From: Lolium rigidum | Lineage: Eukaryota > Streptophyta > Magnoliopsida > Poales > Poaceae | NCBI RefSeq assembly: GCF_022539505.1 | Contig: NW_025899969.1 | Location: 1 to 64,000, forward strand | Length of the DNA: 64,000 nt | Reading direction: 5' to 3' | Shown here: piece after piece, positions 1 through 11,639 of the stretch | Layout of the letters: every line of letters begins with the position of its first letter | How positions within the stretch are numbered: position 1 is the first letter of the stretch | Translations under genes and position numbers: made by a program | The notes under the pieces: generated by a model | Told to the model about the DNA's origin: nothing | Databases searched by the model: none | The model's input: the letters and a program-made list of their open reading frames with translations, nothing else

Positions 1-3000
1 GAGAAATAAAGAAATTGGGAAAAACCCCTCTCTCACTCACATACACTCTATGTAAAATAACCAATCCTCAACCAAGGCCAAGTTTGCTTGCCCCATTGCT
101 TCTAAAATGCTTCAATGTGATAAACTAACACTTTTGCATCCATGGATCAAGAATCAAATCAAAAGAAATCAAGATTTTCTTCATACATGTGATAATGGTC
201 ATGTGGACCAAAAATATTTTCTTCACCTCTTTACCCCCCTGTATTTCTCAAATCCTAAACTAAACTTTGTCAACCAAGGCCATGTCATCCAAGACCATGA
301 CAAGGTGAGTACTTTTCATGTTGACCACCATGGCTAGAGTTGACTAGGTTGACCAGAATTAATTTGCCAAAATGGGATCTGAGAAGAAAAACAAGATGAC
401 CCCAAATTTGAAACTCTGCAAATCTTTTCCAAATTGAGTACCACCACCACCAATACTTCACTCTAATTATATAAATGAGATTCACCAAAGAGATTTTCAA
501 AATTCAAAAGAAAGTTTCATGCGGGCATTTTGTCGAACAGATGGCAGGCAGCTTCTGGGATTTGTATTACATGCTATTGTCCAGCAGTTTTTGACCTAAA
601 CCACTTTGGCAATGTGATCATCAGCCTCCTCTACACCCCCTGCCTCTAGCCCAGTACTTGCATGGTCAATTAAAGTCGAGGAGAAACCCTAAACTATGCC
701 AAACAATGCCATGCCGGCCACCTTTGGCATCTCCACCTCCAGCCCTCGTTTCAACTCTTGCCCTTGTCCTGGAGCATCTACACAGCACAAGGATCACGCC
801 CGTACCACTGGATAGATCGCCAACGCACCCCATTGGCCGGAACACTCGCGTCCAGAACCTTGCCAGCACGCGCCCGTGCACGCGGTGAGCGCGCTCTGGC
901 CGCGCCAGGACGCCACGCACTCGAGCGATGCCGTCCTCCCCCTGCATCCCTACCCCTGGAACGAGAACCGCCTCTACGCCCTCTACACGCTAGACATACT
1001 CGAGCACGCGCAGAGGCCTTGTCACCGTCGTCCTCGTCGCCGACGTACCGCGGGTACCGCGATGATCACGGCAAGAAATCGAGCACGTCCGTAGCCCTAT
1101 CACTGCGCTAGCTAGTCGTTGAGCATCTCCAGGACGACGCCTACGAGATGCCGTCCTTCGCTTGCCCTTTCGTTCGCCGGAAACGCCACGCCATGGCCGC
1201 GCCCTTGCAGCACCCCGCGGCACCCCTCGCCGCTATAAATAGAGGCCCTCCCAGGACGCTATCTTCACACCACCCGACTCCCCTCTCACCACTGATCATC
1301 CTCACCACAATAACTCGCTCGATTACTGCCGGAGACGCCGCAATTTCAAGATCGGAGCCGCCGGGGGACGCAGCTCACCGTCGACGATTGGCGCCACCCC
1401 AAGCGCCGCCGCTGCTCCCAACCTCTTCCCCATCGACTACAACTTCACCGCGCATACTGCCTGAGTCCTGCATCGGCCTGGTAGGTTCTCCGACCCCCTA
1501 CCGCCGCCGTGCCCTCGTCGGAATCCCGTCGGTGACGACGACGCTCCCCAGCCGTAGATCTCTGTTCTAATCCTACGGCCATTCTTTCGCATACCGGTTC
1601 GGCGATTAAAGAGGCGCCGACAGGTGGACCCCACCTTGTCAGCGCGGCCCGAGCGCGCCAGCCGCGTGTTGGGCCGCGAAGCGCTGTTTAATTTCGTTTC
1701 GGCCCAATAGCTTTTCCCGCCAGGCCCAAAAATTCAAATAGGAATAATCCATTTAGTTCAAATTCAAATACTGCTGCTCACTTCAAATTTGAATAGTTCA
1801 AAATCTACTACACCAAATTTAACCGATTTTATATATTTAGAAAGCCCATGAAATTTTCTAAATAATGGCACTGGCTTCATATCCAATTTCGTATTAAATT
1901 TTAAAAGACAAAAATAACAAGGCAGGGCCTTTTCTAACTTCAAATAATTTTTAAAAATAATCCATAAATGATTTTAAGTTGATTCCAATTCCAATAAATC
2001 TTAAATGATGTCCTCTAATTGATTATGCAATAACATAGCCCTGTTGTTTGTATGATCATGGACTAGATCAAATAAAATGGCTATGTAGTCATTTCTAGAG
2101 CATTTTTAATGAGGATTTCAACCCCAACCCTAATAGGAGAGTTACCTCTCATTTAAATTTTGATCCCAAGTACTAATAACCCGGGGGAATGACTTAGGCT
2201 AATGAACCCCTGAGAATTACTACTTAGGGATTGTAATTCATTTAGATGTTAAGTATTAAAACTTTGTGAAGTATAACACTTCAATTAAATTGAACTCACA
2301 TATAATAGATATGAAATGTTGACTTCGGGTCAACCTATATTTCATACCTTATTATTATATGATGAGATTAAATCTTAATAGTAGGTAATGCAAAGAAATA
2401 AATTTCTTTAAAGACCCACATACTAAATTTAAGAAATAGGAATAATGAGAGGAAATTAATTTCTCCTAAATAAGAACTCATCAAATAACTCACTATGCCA
2501 TGATGGATTGATAATAGGACTAGAGTGTGAACTCTTTTGAGTGTTTCTAGATAGGTATGTGAGTTTGATTTAGTATTTATACCCTGTATTCGTATATAGA
2601 CGCTAGTAACGAGGAGTATCAAGAGGAGGAGGACTACTCGCCGGAAGAAGAAGAAACCTTTGAGAACTACTCAGCTCAAGGCAAGCTAACCCTTGCTAAA
2701 CACAAGTGCTTAGCTCTACAAGAGCAAAGGCACCATCACACTTTACTTTTATGTATTACCTATCCCATGTTTTTACTTTACAAGCTTTTACTTGTTTTCT
2801 CAATAAGTTACTTTTATAGTTAACTTTGGTCTAAGTCTAGATTACTACAAGAGTATCAAACTTAGCCTAGCTAGCTTTACAAGTAGTTAGCACCCTTCAA
2901 GGCTAGTTGCTAGTGCTAAATTTAAAACTTGACTCCTCTAAATGGGAACATGGTGAAGTGAAATGACTTTGAAAGAAAGTAAAGTGATGGTGGATGTGAA

Positions 3001-4071
3001 CAAGAGAAGATAGTGATTTTTGATAAAACTGATGATTGGGCTTGAATGCGATACCCTTCCAATTATACAAGTACCCCCACAATACCTGATTATGGGTAGG
3101 GCTTAACTAGAAACTTGTGTATTTTAGTATGGGTTCCCTCTTAACAAACATCATAGGGGTTACGCCGAGGCTGCCTCCGTTAAGTGTGGAATGATGTTAA
3201 TATGAGGTGAATGTACGGCCCAAGCCCTGTGCAGTTCCCGGGTTGACTGCGGTTTTCACCGGGAGGCCAAGCTCATGGGGAGAGGTGCTCATACTAGCAT
3301 ATATAAGTGAAAGGTTTCGATTGATGATCCGCGTACTGTGTTACGATGATTCGGGGTTATCCTCGACGGATGAAATCAAAAGTTGTGGCACAAGAGTACA
3401 ACCTCTGCAGAGTGTTAAACCTATTCGAATAGCCGTGTCCACGGTTACGGACGATTGGAAAGGCCATACTATCTCCGTTATCATTAAACTGGTTTGATTC
3501 TAGAGAAGGAATGGTGGACTGAAAGGTGACATTATGGTGAACCATAATGAGTTATGGGAATGACACTAATGTTCCCACTTGAGTTAGTCTAGCACATGAT
3601 AAAGCTTTACTAAATGTTTACCAAACTCAAACTTGGCTTTATGCAAATAAACCTAGAGCTTAGTATCCCCTTTACACTTAATGAGTTTTATTGTTAAATT
3701 AGTTTGCGAGTACTTTAAAAGTGCTCATGGCTTTGCCCTGGCTATTCAAATGCCAGACTATGAAGGAGAGCAACAGTATCAGGATGACGGACAGCAGGAC
3801 GTCTACGATAACTAGGATCGTCTTCTAAACGTCAAGCGTTGCCTGTGGAATAGATAGTCCACTACTACTATGCTTCCGCTACTTATTTGTAATGTTGAAA
3901 CAATCTATTTGTGTAATATTGGATCAGGTGATCCCTTGTTGTAAGACCTTATGTGTTGTAATAAATGATGACTCTGAACTACTTACTATTATGTCTCGCA
4001 AAAACAATCTTCCTGGGATTGCGATGTATGATGTAATAGGGCATCCGGACTTAAAAACCCGGGTGTTGACA
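1..4071 (+). mobile_element. Gypsy-type LTR, 3' portion (5' end outside window)
   Basis: No host gene is visible. The stretch behaves like one long LTR read forward: a GC-rich promoter part with a TATA box near 1234, an AT-rich middle (about 1730-2600), and a typical LTR tail of short degenerate coding-like runs (for example acidic residues near 2610-2680 and 3750-3810) ending in GGGTGTTGACA at 4071. The TG start is not in the window and no partner LTR was found, so the element is partial. LTRs of 4 kb or more occur in some Triticeae Gypsy families; I do not name the family. The small open frames inside are not supported as genes. Confidence 0.6.
1234..1242 (+). promoter_or_regulatory. TATA box of the LTR
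   Basis: TATAAATAG sits in a GC-rich setting and is followed about 30 bases on by a CA-rich leader-like stretch, as expected for an LTR transcription start. Function is inferred. Confidence 0.5.
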
Positions 4072-4910
4072 TATAACATCTTTTGTCCTACCAGCCGGTG
4101 GCAGCCGGGCCTCAAGGGAATCTACTGTCTATTAAGGTACTCCTTTTAATAGAGCACCGGAGCAAAGCATTAACACTTGGTGAAAACATGTGATCCTCAT
4201 ACCTACGCCTTCCCCTCCAGTTATCCCGATTCATCGTCACTCGGGGCCTCGGGTTCCGGACATAGATATGTGCAAACAACTTGTAGATACAATCTAAGCA
4301 ATAAGTATAGAGCTTAAATCTAAGATCATGCCACTCGGGCCCTAGTGACAAGCATTAAACACAACAAGATTGCGAGCAACAATAACTTCACAAACTTTAT
4401 AGATAGACTAATCATAATGTAACAATCCATCGGATCCCAACAAACACAACACCGATTACATCGGATGAATCTCAATCATGTAAGGCAGCTCATGAGATCA
4501 TTGTATTGAAGTACATGGGGGAGAGAGTACCAACTAGCTACATCTAGAACCCGTAGTCCATGGGGGAACTACTCACGGAGCATGATGGAGGCGGTGGCGT
4601 TGATGGAGATGGCTTCCGGGGCACTTCCCCGTCCCGGCAGGGTGCCGGAACAGAGACTTCTGTCCCCTGAATTGGAGTTTCGCGATGGTGGCGGCGCCCC
4701 TGGAGTCTTTCTGGAGTTTCGTCAATTCGTATCGATGTTTTAGGTCACCAGGGCTTAAATAGGCGAAGAGTCGGAGTCGGAGGGGCCACGGGGCCTCCTC
4801 ACACTAGGGGGCGCGCCCCCCTTGGGCCGCGCCGCCACCACGTGTGGGGCCCCCAGGGCTCCCCTCTGGTCCCACTCTGACTTTCTGGAAGGTTCCGGGA
4901 AAAATAAGGC
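4072..4910 (-). mobile_element. Gypsy LTR fragment, reverse orientation
   Basis: Read on the reverse strand this has the features of a Triticeae Gypsy LTR: a GC-rich low-complexity block, a TATTTAAG TATA-like box (forward 4755-4762), a short leader, then an AT-richer 3' part ending next to 4072. Its overall plan resembles the LTRs at 25418-27009 and 34200-35790, but it is clearly a different family. Neither terminus is intact and no internal region follows, so it is a relic abutting the previous LTR. The right boundary is approximate. Confidence 0.5.
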
Positions 4911-6096
4911 GTGCAAGCTTGTTTCTTTGTGGTCAGATGATATGATATTACTTTTGGGGAAGTCGTGTTGCCTTGTAACCCCGTTCTCTCTTGCACACTA
5001 GTAGGCGCGGTCGGCATTGTTAAGAGGTCATCCTCTAGTGGGCTCTGATCCTCTTAGCCGTTCTCGCAACAGCTAGGTCCGTCTCGGAGAGTCGGCCAGA
5101 CTCTGATACGGGTTTAACTTAGTTAGGTGGATTCCTTGACATTGTTGTCGTGAACGAGAGTGCGAGACGTGATGCTCCACCTTTTTGCCATTTGCCTTTG
5201 GAGTTGAACGTGCGTGTGGGCACATTTGGGCACCCTTGCAGGGTTAAATCTTTTCGAAAAGCCGTGTCCGTGGTTATGGACGACTTGGAGCTGTATGACT
5301 TGACCATAGACAACTTACACCTGATGTTTCATTACTAATAACTTGTGTAGTAAGATAGAACAACTTAAATAATAACTGGATAAAACTTGCCAACCGTGTG
5401 AGTGCCTTTTGTATCCTTTGCAAAGGGGGGAACACATCGGATGGGTTATGTTTGCAGAGTATAGAAATGTTAGTTTATGTACTCTCTCACCTTCTCTGAT
5501 AGACGAATGTTTTAGAGTGTCTCTATAGGTTTTTAGTGCTTGCGCGCTGCCACTTAAACCCACCATATTGCCTATGACATTCCTCTTGCGTCCTCTAAGT
5601 CCCATGCGTGCTTCAAGTACAAAGGACGACTGGTTGACGAATGCTTGTACGTCTTGAAGTCTTATTAAGTACAAAAACGTACTTATTGCTGCTTTGGGAC
5701 ATAACCGGGCAGGTATGAAGACATGTTCGATGAAGACGACGGTAGCAAGGTTACCCTCTGGCTTGGCCTAGGCAGGGTTATGGACACCATCGTTTATCTT
5801 CAGGACTCCTAGTCCAATTTGTATCTTGTCCGTACTCGGATGTATTTGATCTTATGTATGATTCGGATCTTGAGTTGTATACTTGTATCTTGACTCGTTG
5901 GATTCGTTGTTATAATATATGTTTCTTGTGGGCTCTATTGTAATCCTGTTGTAATGTTATCGCTCGTGATAATTCCTCTGGCATCACGTGTGTGATTCGT
6001 CGCGCACGTCGTGTCGGAGGGTGTCTCTTAATCGATATCGTGCGGATTTCGGCGGGATCGCTGGGATCCTCATGGTACCGGTTTCGGGGCATCACA
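4911..6096 (+). mobile_element. Third Gypsy LTR-like fragment, ends at 6096
   Basis: The tail at 5940-6096 ends in GGGGCATCACA, a CA terminus typical of Triticeae Gypsy LTRs, and directly abuts LINE sequence. The stretch at 5240-5300 resembles the comparable part of the first LTR (3410-3470) in a short gccgtgtcc motif block, so both may derive from related families. The start is unclear; 4911-5110 may belong to another relic. No gene is supported here. Confidence 0.45.
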
Positions 6097-7275
6097 ATTA
6101 GTAATGTAGAATTTGAGTTGTTCATGGCCTTCAATGTGAATACGCTTTTTCCTGTGACGGCCTTTGGCAATCCCATGAAAATATCTCGTATTTGAATCCC
6201 CTTCCAGAATGAATAGGGCTTTTGAATGCTGGTACCATTTCAACTCTTCTTCCCGAAGAAGACCCGCTAGTTGAGTATTAGATTGATTTTTCAAATCTAA
6301 TTCAATGGTTGTTAGCGGTCTCACTTCAGAAAGCGCTTCTAACTCATCAATGATAGTCGATAAGTGAAGCTTATCCTTTTTAAGAATACCAGTTGGATGA
6401 CTCGTTCATCCAGAAAGGTGTTTGCGAACTGCTCGCATCTTTTTATTCCACCTTAGAACCGGATTGTTGGCATATACTGGTCTTTCCCAAATATTTTTAA
6501 CCATCTCGTGAAAACCTTCCCGCTGTAACCATCCAAGTTCAAACTTAAATGATTTCCTAGACAACGGTCTTGTTAACCCGGTAGTCAAAAGTATGGGAGC
6601 ATGGTCCGACAGCTTTTCAATACGTTCTAGAGCGCGCACTGACACCATCGGTTGTTTATCCTCCCAAGTGGTGTCCATCAGCACGCGGTCTAGTTTCTCG
6701 TATGTTAGGTCAGGTAAATTGTTAGCCCATGTATACTGTCGTCCTGACATCTCAACCTCTCTCAAGTCTAAACTATCGATGACAGCATTAAACAAGAAAG
6801 ACCAGTGACCATTGAAAGAACCTTTACTTTTCTGAATCTAAGCAAATTGAAATCACCCCCCTATGAGAATAGGGTATGGATCGTCCTTTGCAAGATTCAC
6901 AAGCTCACGTAGAAAGTCAGCTTTAAAGATATCCTGAGCCGCACAATAAACGGAGACCAGACTCCAAATGAAATTATCAGCCCTATTCCGAATAGTGAGT
7001 TTGATATGATACTCACCATCAACATTAGCCAAAACTTCCATGGAATCTATCCAGACTCCAATGAGCAAGCCACCGGACCTACCTCTAGGTGGGCGAGAGA
7101 ATCATTCAAAGTCTAATCCTCCGGATAACCGGTTTAAGAAACTTTGATAGTAATCACGCTTTCCCGTATCAGAAATAGCAATAAAATCTAAATTATAGTC
7201 CTTACAACAATCGGCAATATGAGAGTGTTTAGCCAAGTCACGAAGACCTCTGCTATTCCTAAACATGCCATTCAT
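6097..7275 (-). pseudogene. LINE ORF2 fragment (APE-type endonuclease), broken
   Basis: On the reverse strand, ORF2 of a plant L1-type LINE starts at the ATG at 7275-7273, which overlaps the ORF1 stop as ATGA. The amino end reads MNGMFRNSRGLRDLAKH, matching the usual start of plant LINE endonucleases. Further along come SVYCAAQD, PILIGG (the GDFN region), GRQYTWANN, LDRVL and LSDHAPI, the conserved blocks of the APE/exonuclease-endonuclease-phosphatase fold. The linker block with EGDSNTRYFHGIAKGRHRKKRI is present at 6190-6240. Stops and frame changes interrupt it (near 6800-6850 and 7090-7110), and the reverse transcriptase is missing because the LTR fragment starts at 6096. Nicking activity is a family inference; this copy is dead. 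Confidence 0.85.
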
Positions 7276-7690
7276 TTAGATTTTGTAGCTAGACCTGATC
7301 TATGCTTCTTCTTCTTTTCGGCGGAAGACTTAGAAGACCGTCGAGAGGCTTTTAGGTCATAAAATGACTCTAACCCCGATTGTTCTAAGTCCACCTCCAA
7401 AGTACCTCCTATTAGAGTAGAAAGAAGACGACCATCTGAGATGACGTTGTCTTCCTCCTCCTCTAGAGAAGATAGTCCTGCCGAAACCTTCGGAATTACC
7501 GTTATGCGGTCATATTCCAAATGCCTCAAGACATTGGCCGAAACCGAAATGTCATCCGAAGTGAGACCCAAAGAAACGCCTACACTACCCAACGTCGTAC
7601 CTGACGCATCCAGGTTCTTTGCCGCCTTATGGCGCATCGCCTTCTACATCATATCCTCATCCGTAGCCCCAGCCCCGTCCGCAGCCATCG
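7272..7690 (-). pseudogene. LINE ORF1, C-terminal part
   Basis: A reverse-strand frame ends in a basic, lysine-rich tail (SSAEKKKKHRSGLATKSK) whose stop overlaps the ORF2 start. Position and tail fit ORF1 of a plant LINE, the nucleic-acid-binding protein, but no zinc knuckle is visible in the part that remains. The frame is open for about 120 codons; its real start is upstream and unclear. The assignment rests mostly on its position before ORF2. Confidence 0.6.
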
Positions 7691-8065
7691 CATGACGCCC
7701 GCTCCTCCTCATCTTCGGCTGATGAAAAGGAGGAGGGTGCGTCGGCTAGGGACAAAGGGGATGCACCTCCACCGTAGAACCACAAGGCATCGGCGACCGA
7801 GGTGAGGGGGGAGAAGTCGACGTAGACCCTCCTGAACTCGGTCTGAAGACACCAGCGGCTGAGCTCCCGGTGAAGACGGAGGTGATGACGTAGGCGTTGT
7901 AGACGGCCCCATCGTCACCGGAGCCCCCGCAGCAGTCGGCATCCCGGCCGCATCGATGGGCGCCTCGATCGACCCGTCCCTTCTTCGTGGCGGCGTGGCC
8001 GCATCCTCTTGGCGCCCTTGGCTTCCTCGTGGTGGCGTGGCTGGCAGCGTGCCTGCTCCCCTGTG
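7691..8065 (-). mobile_element. Probable 5' part of the same LINE
   Basis: This GC-rich stretch encodes Pro/Ala/Ser-rich sequence on the reverse strand and continues from ORF1 towards its 5' end. It probably holds the ORF1 amino part and 5' UTR. No target-site duplication could be found, so the left limit of the LINE is not defined. Confidence 0.4.
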
Positions 8066-8303
8066 CGTTGTTGAGTGTTGACAGAGAACGCACAACCTTA
8101 GGGTAACATGCACGTGTGGTACAACGAGTCCACAGGTGGTACAACGAGTCCAAAGACACGTCTGGTGTAACCTAATTTTCTTGGAACTAGAATTAAGATA
8201 AAATCGCGATGGATACATAATGGAGTAGCTCACGATCTGGGAGATCACGGTACCATATTCGATCTCCAGAAGAATTACTCGGGAGATCTCACCTTTTCTA
8301 TCC
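8066..8303 (+). promoter_or_regulatory. Upstream region of F-box copy A, with a 20-bp tandem pair
   Basis: The last 110 bases align by eye with the upstream regions of copies B and C1-C6: an atacataat block, a GATCT-containing block, and agatctcaccttt just before the start. At 8116-8135 and 8136-8155 a 20-bp unit (gtggtacaacgagtcca plus 3 bases) is repeated head to tail with one mismatch. No TATA box is obvious. Confidence 0.5.
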
Positions 8304-9526
8304 ATGTATATGGCGCCGAGGGAGGGACGACGCCGGCGGGACAAAGGCAGTCCAAGGCTAGGAAGAGGAAAGAGGCCCACCGGGGAACGACGGTGCACGA
8401 CCTCCCGGAGCACGTCTTTGAGCAGATCCTCCTCCGCCTCGGCCCTAACTCGCCGTCCCTTCTCCGCGCCGCGGCAACGTGCAGGAGATGGTGCCGCGTC
8501 GTCGGTGACGCTGGCTTCCTCGACCGGATCGCCACCACAGCGCCGCGGCACGTCGGTGACTACCGCACCATCAAAGGATGCCCATTATTCTTCCCGTCCA
8601 TGCCGCTCGAGGTCGATGGCCACCGCTTCTCCCTCGACTTCCTGCCCGACAGCACGTCCTGGGAGCTCGCTGACAGTCGTGGCAGCGTCCTCCTCCTAGA
8701 AAAGAAGTTCAACTGCGGAGGAACATCGCACTACCGGTGCGGCTGTTGCCCCGACCTCATCGTCTGCGATCCGCTCACGACGCGCTACCAGGGGATCCTT
8801 TGGCCACCCGATCTGGACGGACTCAACCGCATGGGTGTGTTCCTGTCTGATGGCAACGATGGCGCCGGCTGCAACGTCAGCTTGTCCAACTTCAGAATTG
8901 TCGCGCCGGTCGAGGAAACTCTAGCATTAGTGTTCACCGCGGGCAGCGATGGCGGCTGGGGCAAGGTGCACAGCGAGCTCCCCGACGATCCAGAGACGAT
9001 TACCGCCTACTTCTTTGCCGGGCGTGCCAATGGCTCTTCGTACTGGGGAGTCGAAGAAGACAGCACTATGGTGCTTGTTCTTGATGAGGCCACCGCGGTC
9101 TTCTCCTTGGACCGTCTCCCTCAGAATGTCTGGGGTCTGCCTGATGAAGACACTGCCTGGATCATCGGCGGCGAGGATGGCGTGCTGCGCGCCGTGCGTC
9201 TGATAGGCAACGATCTCAATGTTTTCGTGCGGAGGCATCCGGGTTGCAGCAACGATGACGAGTGGGTGTTGGAGAAGCAACTGGACTTGCTGGAGGCCAC
9301 CGCTGGGCTGCCGGGGCACGACGAGGCCTTTTTCGACCAAGAAGTCTTTTTTCATGGGGCAAATGACAAGTGTATCGTCCTCTCGCTAAGTGATCAGACA
9401 TGGGTATTCTCCGTTGACCTCGACACGATGCGGGTAAAACCGGAAACATACATCGAGCAAATGTACCCGTACGAGTTGCCATGGCCCCCACTGTTGCCTG
9501 ATGTCAGCAAAAAAGGAAGACAATAA
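8304..9526 (+). pseudogene. F-box protein gene, copy A, frameshifted near the start
   Basis: The protein would be an SCF ubiquitin-ligase substrate receptor. From 8393 the frame runs open to 9526 (about 377 residues) and starts with the F-box core HDLPEHVFEQILLRL followed by RAAATCRRW. The rest matches the C-terminal region of copies C1-C6 (for example DYRTI, SWELADSR, GRANGS, LDEAT, WVFSVDLD, PYELPWPP). The expected start is the ATG at 8304 (MYMAPREG), in the position of the start in copy B, but it lies in another frame: relative to copy B one base is missing near 8346-8350, in the basic N-terminal segment. The frame at 8393 has only a GTG, and its first ATG is at 8600, after the F-box. It is therefore probably a pseudogene, unless an upstream splice restores the frame. 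Confidence 0.8.
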
Positions 9527-9870
9527 TCCTGCTCATTATGTGTCAAAATTCCTGGAGATCAAAATTGACTTGATACGAGACTGTACAAAGGATGAGACTT
9601 TTTTTTATCTTATAACTGAAAAAAACGTATTCCTGTGTCAAATTTATCCCTTTCCATGTCTTGGGATACAACTATGTTGTAACGACCTCTTATGTCCGAT
9701 TCAGAAGTTGTACTTGTCCCTAGACTTGCATTGTGTCCTCTGATGGAGTTGGATTTTTTATATTAAGTGTGGCAAAAAATAAATGCCATTATTTTTGGTC
9801 CAAATATCCAGAAAATAGGTAAGGCTATCAGTAGTATAGAACAAGACTTTTAAGACCTCCCCATGGCACT
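9527..9870 (+). other. 3' flank of F-box copy A (ancestral spacer)
   Basis: The bases after the stop are repeated after fragment C2 (45057-45286 and 46832-46965). There the same spacer runs on into the upstream region of C3. This shows that A-type and C-type F-box genes once lay head to tail with this spacer between them. No coding sequence was seen. Confidence 0.6.
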
Positions 9871-10633
9871 CTGAAGATCATTTTCATATGGGGTAAGGAA
9901 CAACGGTGACGTCTAACAATTTTGCAGTGTACATGCGGTGCACGCAGTTTCCTAAGCGGGTACAACGCACACACTGTAATACTTTTGGGACCGTAACAGG
10001 AAATTCACACACGACCAAGACAATAATAAGCATCAGCGTATACGCCCACCATCACAAATGGTTACCAGATTTTTCATCGTGTGTAAACTTTTTGTGACTA
10101 TTTTTTTGATGAATAGCGGTGTGTCTGGTTTTCTTCCACCCATCCCAAGCGCTAATGTATCAGCTTTAGGTATTCCGTCGGCGCGTGTATCCTCTTTGCT
10201 GTCCTCTCGCATGCCAAATATGCGTCGCCTACGAGTTGGCTTCCTTGGTTGTGCTATACAATGCCCCTGCGCTATATACTACGTTCAGCTATGTACACCA
10301 ACAACTTATGCTATGCAAATAAATAACTAAGTAATAGCAAGTTATATAACTTTAAACACAAAGAATATCGATCGCGGCTTGCGGGAGCTGTATTCTAATC
10401 ACCAAACGGAAAAAAAAGGAAAAAGGAGATTCATGTTCGCGGCTGCTAGCTGGCGCTGAGGTGCGCGCGTTCTGTTAGGTCCGGTTCTCTAAATTTTCTC
10501 GGCACATAGTCCGACTTAAACTCCACGTTCACGTACAAAATTTAATGTACAATTGCCTATGTAATAGGAGATCACGGCACCACATTATTAGATCTACATC
10601 AGGATTTCTCGGCAGATCTCACTTTTTCTGTCC
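9871..10633. other. Intergenic, then upstream region of F-box copy B
   Basis: 9871-10380 shows nothing recognisable. About 10560-10633 aligns with the upstream regions of the other F-box copies (GATCT blocks, then cagatctcactttttctgt before the ATG). Confidence 0.5.
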
Positions 10634-10783
10634 ATGCGTATGGCGCCGACGGAGGAACTTCGCCGGCGGGACAAAGTCAAGTCCAAGGCTAAGAAGAAGA
10701 AAGACGCCAACCGGAGAACGACAGTGCACGACCTCCCGGATCACATCTTGGAGCAGATCCTTCTCCGCCTCGGTTCTAAGGGT
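10634..10783 (+). pseudogene. F-box copy B, truncated after the F-box start
   Basis: The start MRMAPTEELRRRDKVKSK, a lysine-rich stretch and the F-box core VHDLPDHILEQILLRLGS are clear and in one frame, about 49 residues. Homology stops near 10780, where a GC-rich segment beginning gggtatctccagg is joined. The rest of the gene is not found downstream. It is a dead 5' fragment that is useful as the reference for the missing base in copy A. Confidence 0.85.
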
Positions 10784-11289
10784 ATCTCCAGGGGCGCTAC
10801 GCAAACAAACGCTACGCCGTGATTGAAAATGCGTCTAGGTTCTGCTCCAATGGGGTGACGCAAAGTGACCGGGCCATCCGCGGCGACGCAAACCTGGCCC
10901 AAATATGCGCCTCGGATGCGTTTCTGCGGACGCTGCGCGGGCCCAAAGTGTCCGCTCTCGTCTGGCGGACGTTTTGTCGGGCCCGCCTGGCAGCGACCCT
11001 GCATCGATGCATCTTCTCCGGCGCGCCAGCGACTGCCGCCGCTGCGTCGCTTCGGCAGTCTGCGCCACGTTAATGGCGATGCCTCGGCTGCCGAGCGGCC
11101 GCTGCCCACCTCCGCCAACGAAGTTAATGGCGACGCCACGCGTCCCACGGCCGTCTCCTGCCCCCGGCCTATATAAAGAGGACGCGCGTTCTTCTTCCTC
11201 ATCCACTCCTCCAAGCAAACCCTAGCCGCCACAAGCTCCGTCGTATCGCCACCTAGCTCTTCCTACGACGCAGCCAGGCCCGCGAGGAA
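10784..11289 (+). promoter_or_regulatory. Promoter and 5' UTR of the disrupted B3-like gene
   Basis: This is GC-rich sequence with many gacgc/gcgtc runs, of a kind dispersed in Triticeae genomes. A TATA box is at 11170, followed by a leader with caaaccctagccgcc, a common plant 5' UTR block. The leader stops at GAA (11287-11289), where the outer CACTA is inserted. It resumes after 25292, only a few bases before the ATG at 25297. The segment start at about 10784 interrupts F-box copy B, so the whole block may have arrived on a mobile element; I saw no clear terminal repeats. Confidence 0.6.
11170..11178 (+). promoter_or_regulatory. TATA box of the B3-like gene
   Basis: TATATAAAG lies about 110 bases before the CACTA insertion point, with a CT-rich leader after it. 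The spacing fits a plant core promoter. Confidence 0.6.
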
Positions 11290-11610
11290 CACTAGTAGGA
11301 AAACCCTTATAGGCAGAGCTTAGTTCTGTGGCGCACCACCGAAAATGCGCACAGAATGTTATTTTGTGGCGCACCATGCTAGGTGCGCCACATAAATAGC
11401 TTAATTTTGTGGCGCACTGCTGAACATTGCGCCACAGAAATTGTATGGGGCCCACATCCTGCCACCACCAATTATTAGTGTAGGTATTTCTGTGGCGCAC
11501 GTGACGTGCTGCGCCACAAAAATAACTCTTTCTGTGGCGCACGTGCTTCGGTGCGCCACAGAAGTAGTTGATTCTGTGGCGCACTTGCTCGGTTGCGCCA
11601 CGCGAATTAA
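11290..11610. repeat. Left subterminal repeats of the outer CACTA
   Basis: There are about eight copies, in both orientations, of tctgtggcgcac or gtgcgccacaga, often as near-palindromic pairs separated by 10-30 bases. They match the set at 25090-25289. Confidence 0.85.
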
Positions 11611-11639
11611 GGTAACTTATATCATCTCGCCCGTGCCCT

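Noticed and set aside
4990..5005. Another CACTA end at cacactagtaggcgcgg
   Set aside because: It has no subterminal repeats, partner end or target duplication; a chance match to CACTAGTAGG.
7709..8551. A 280-codon reverse-strand frame
   Set aside because: It spans LINE 5' sequence and the antisense of F-box copy A, with no coherent domain.
8393..9526. F-box copy A as an intact 377-residue gene
   Set aside because: The frame begins with GTG, not ATG, and its first ATG is after the F-box. The matching start codon is in another frame.
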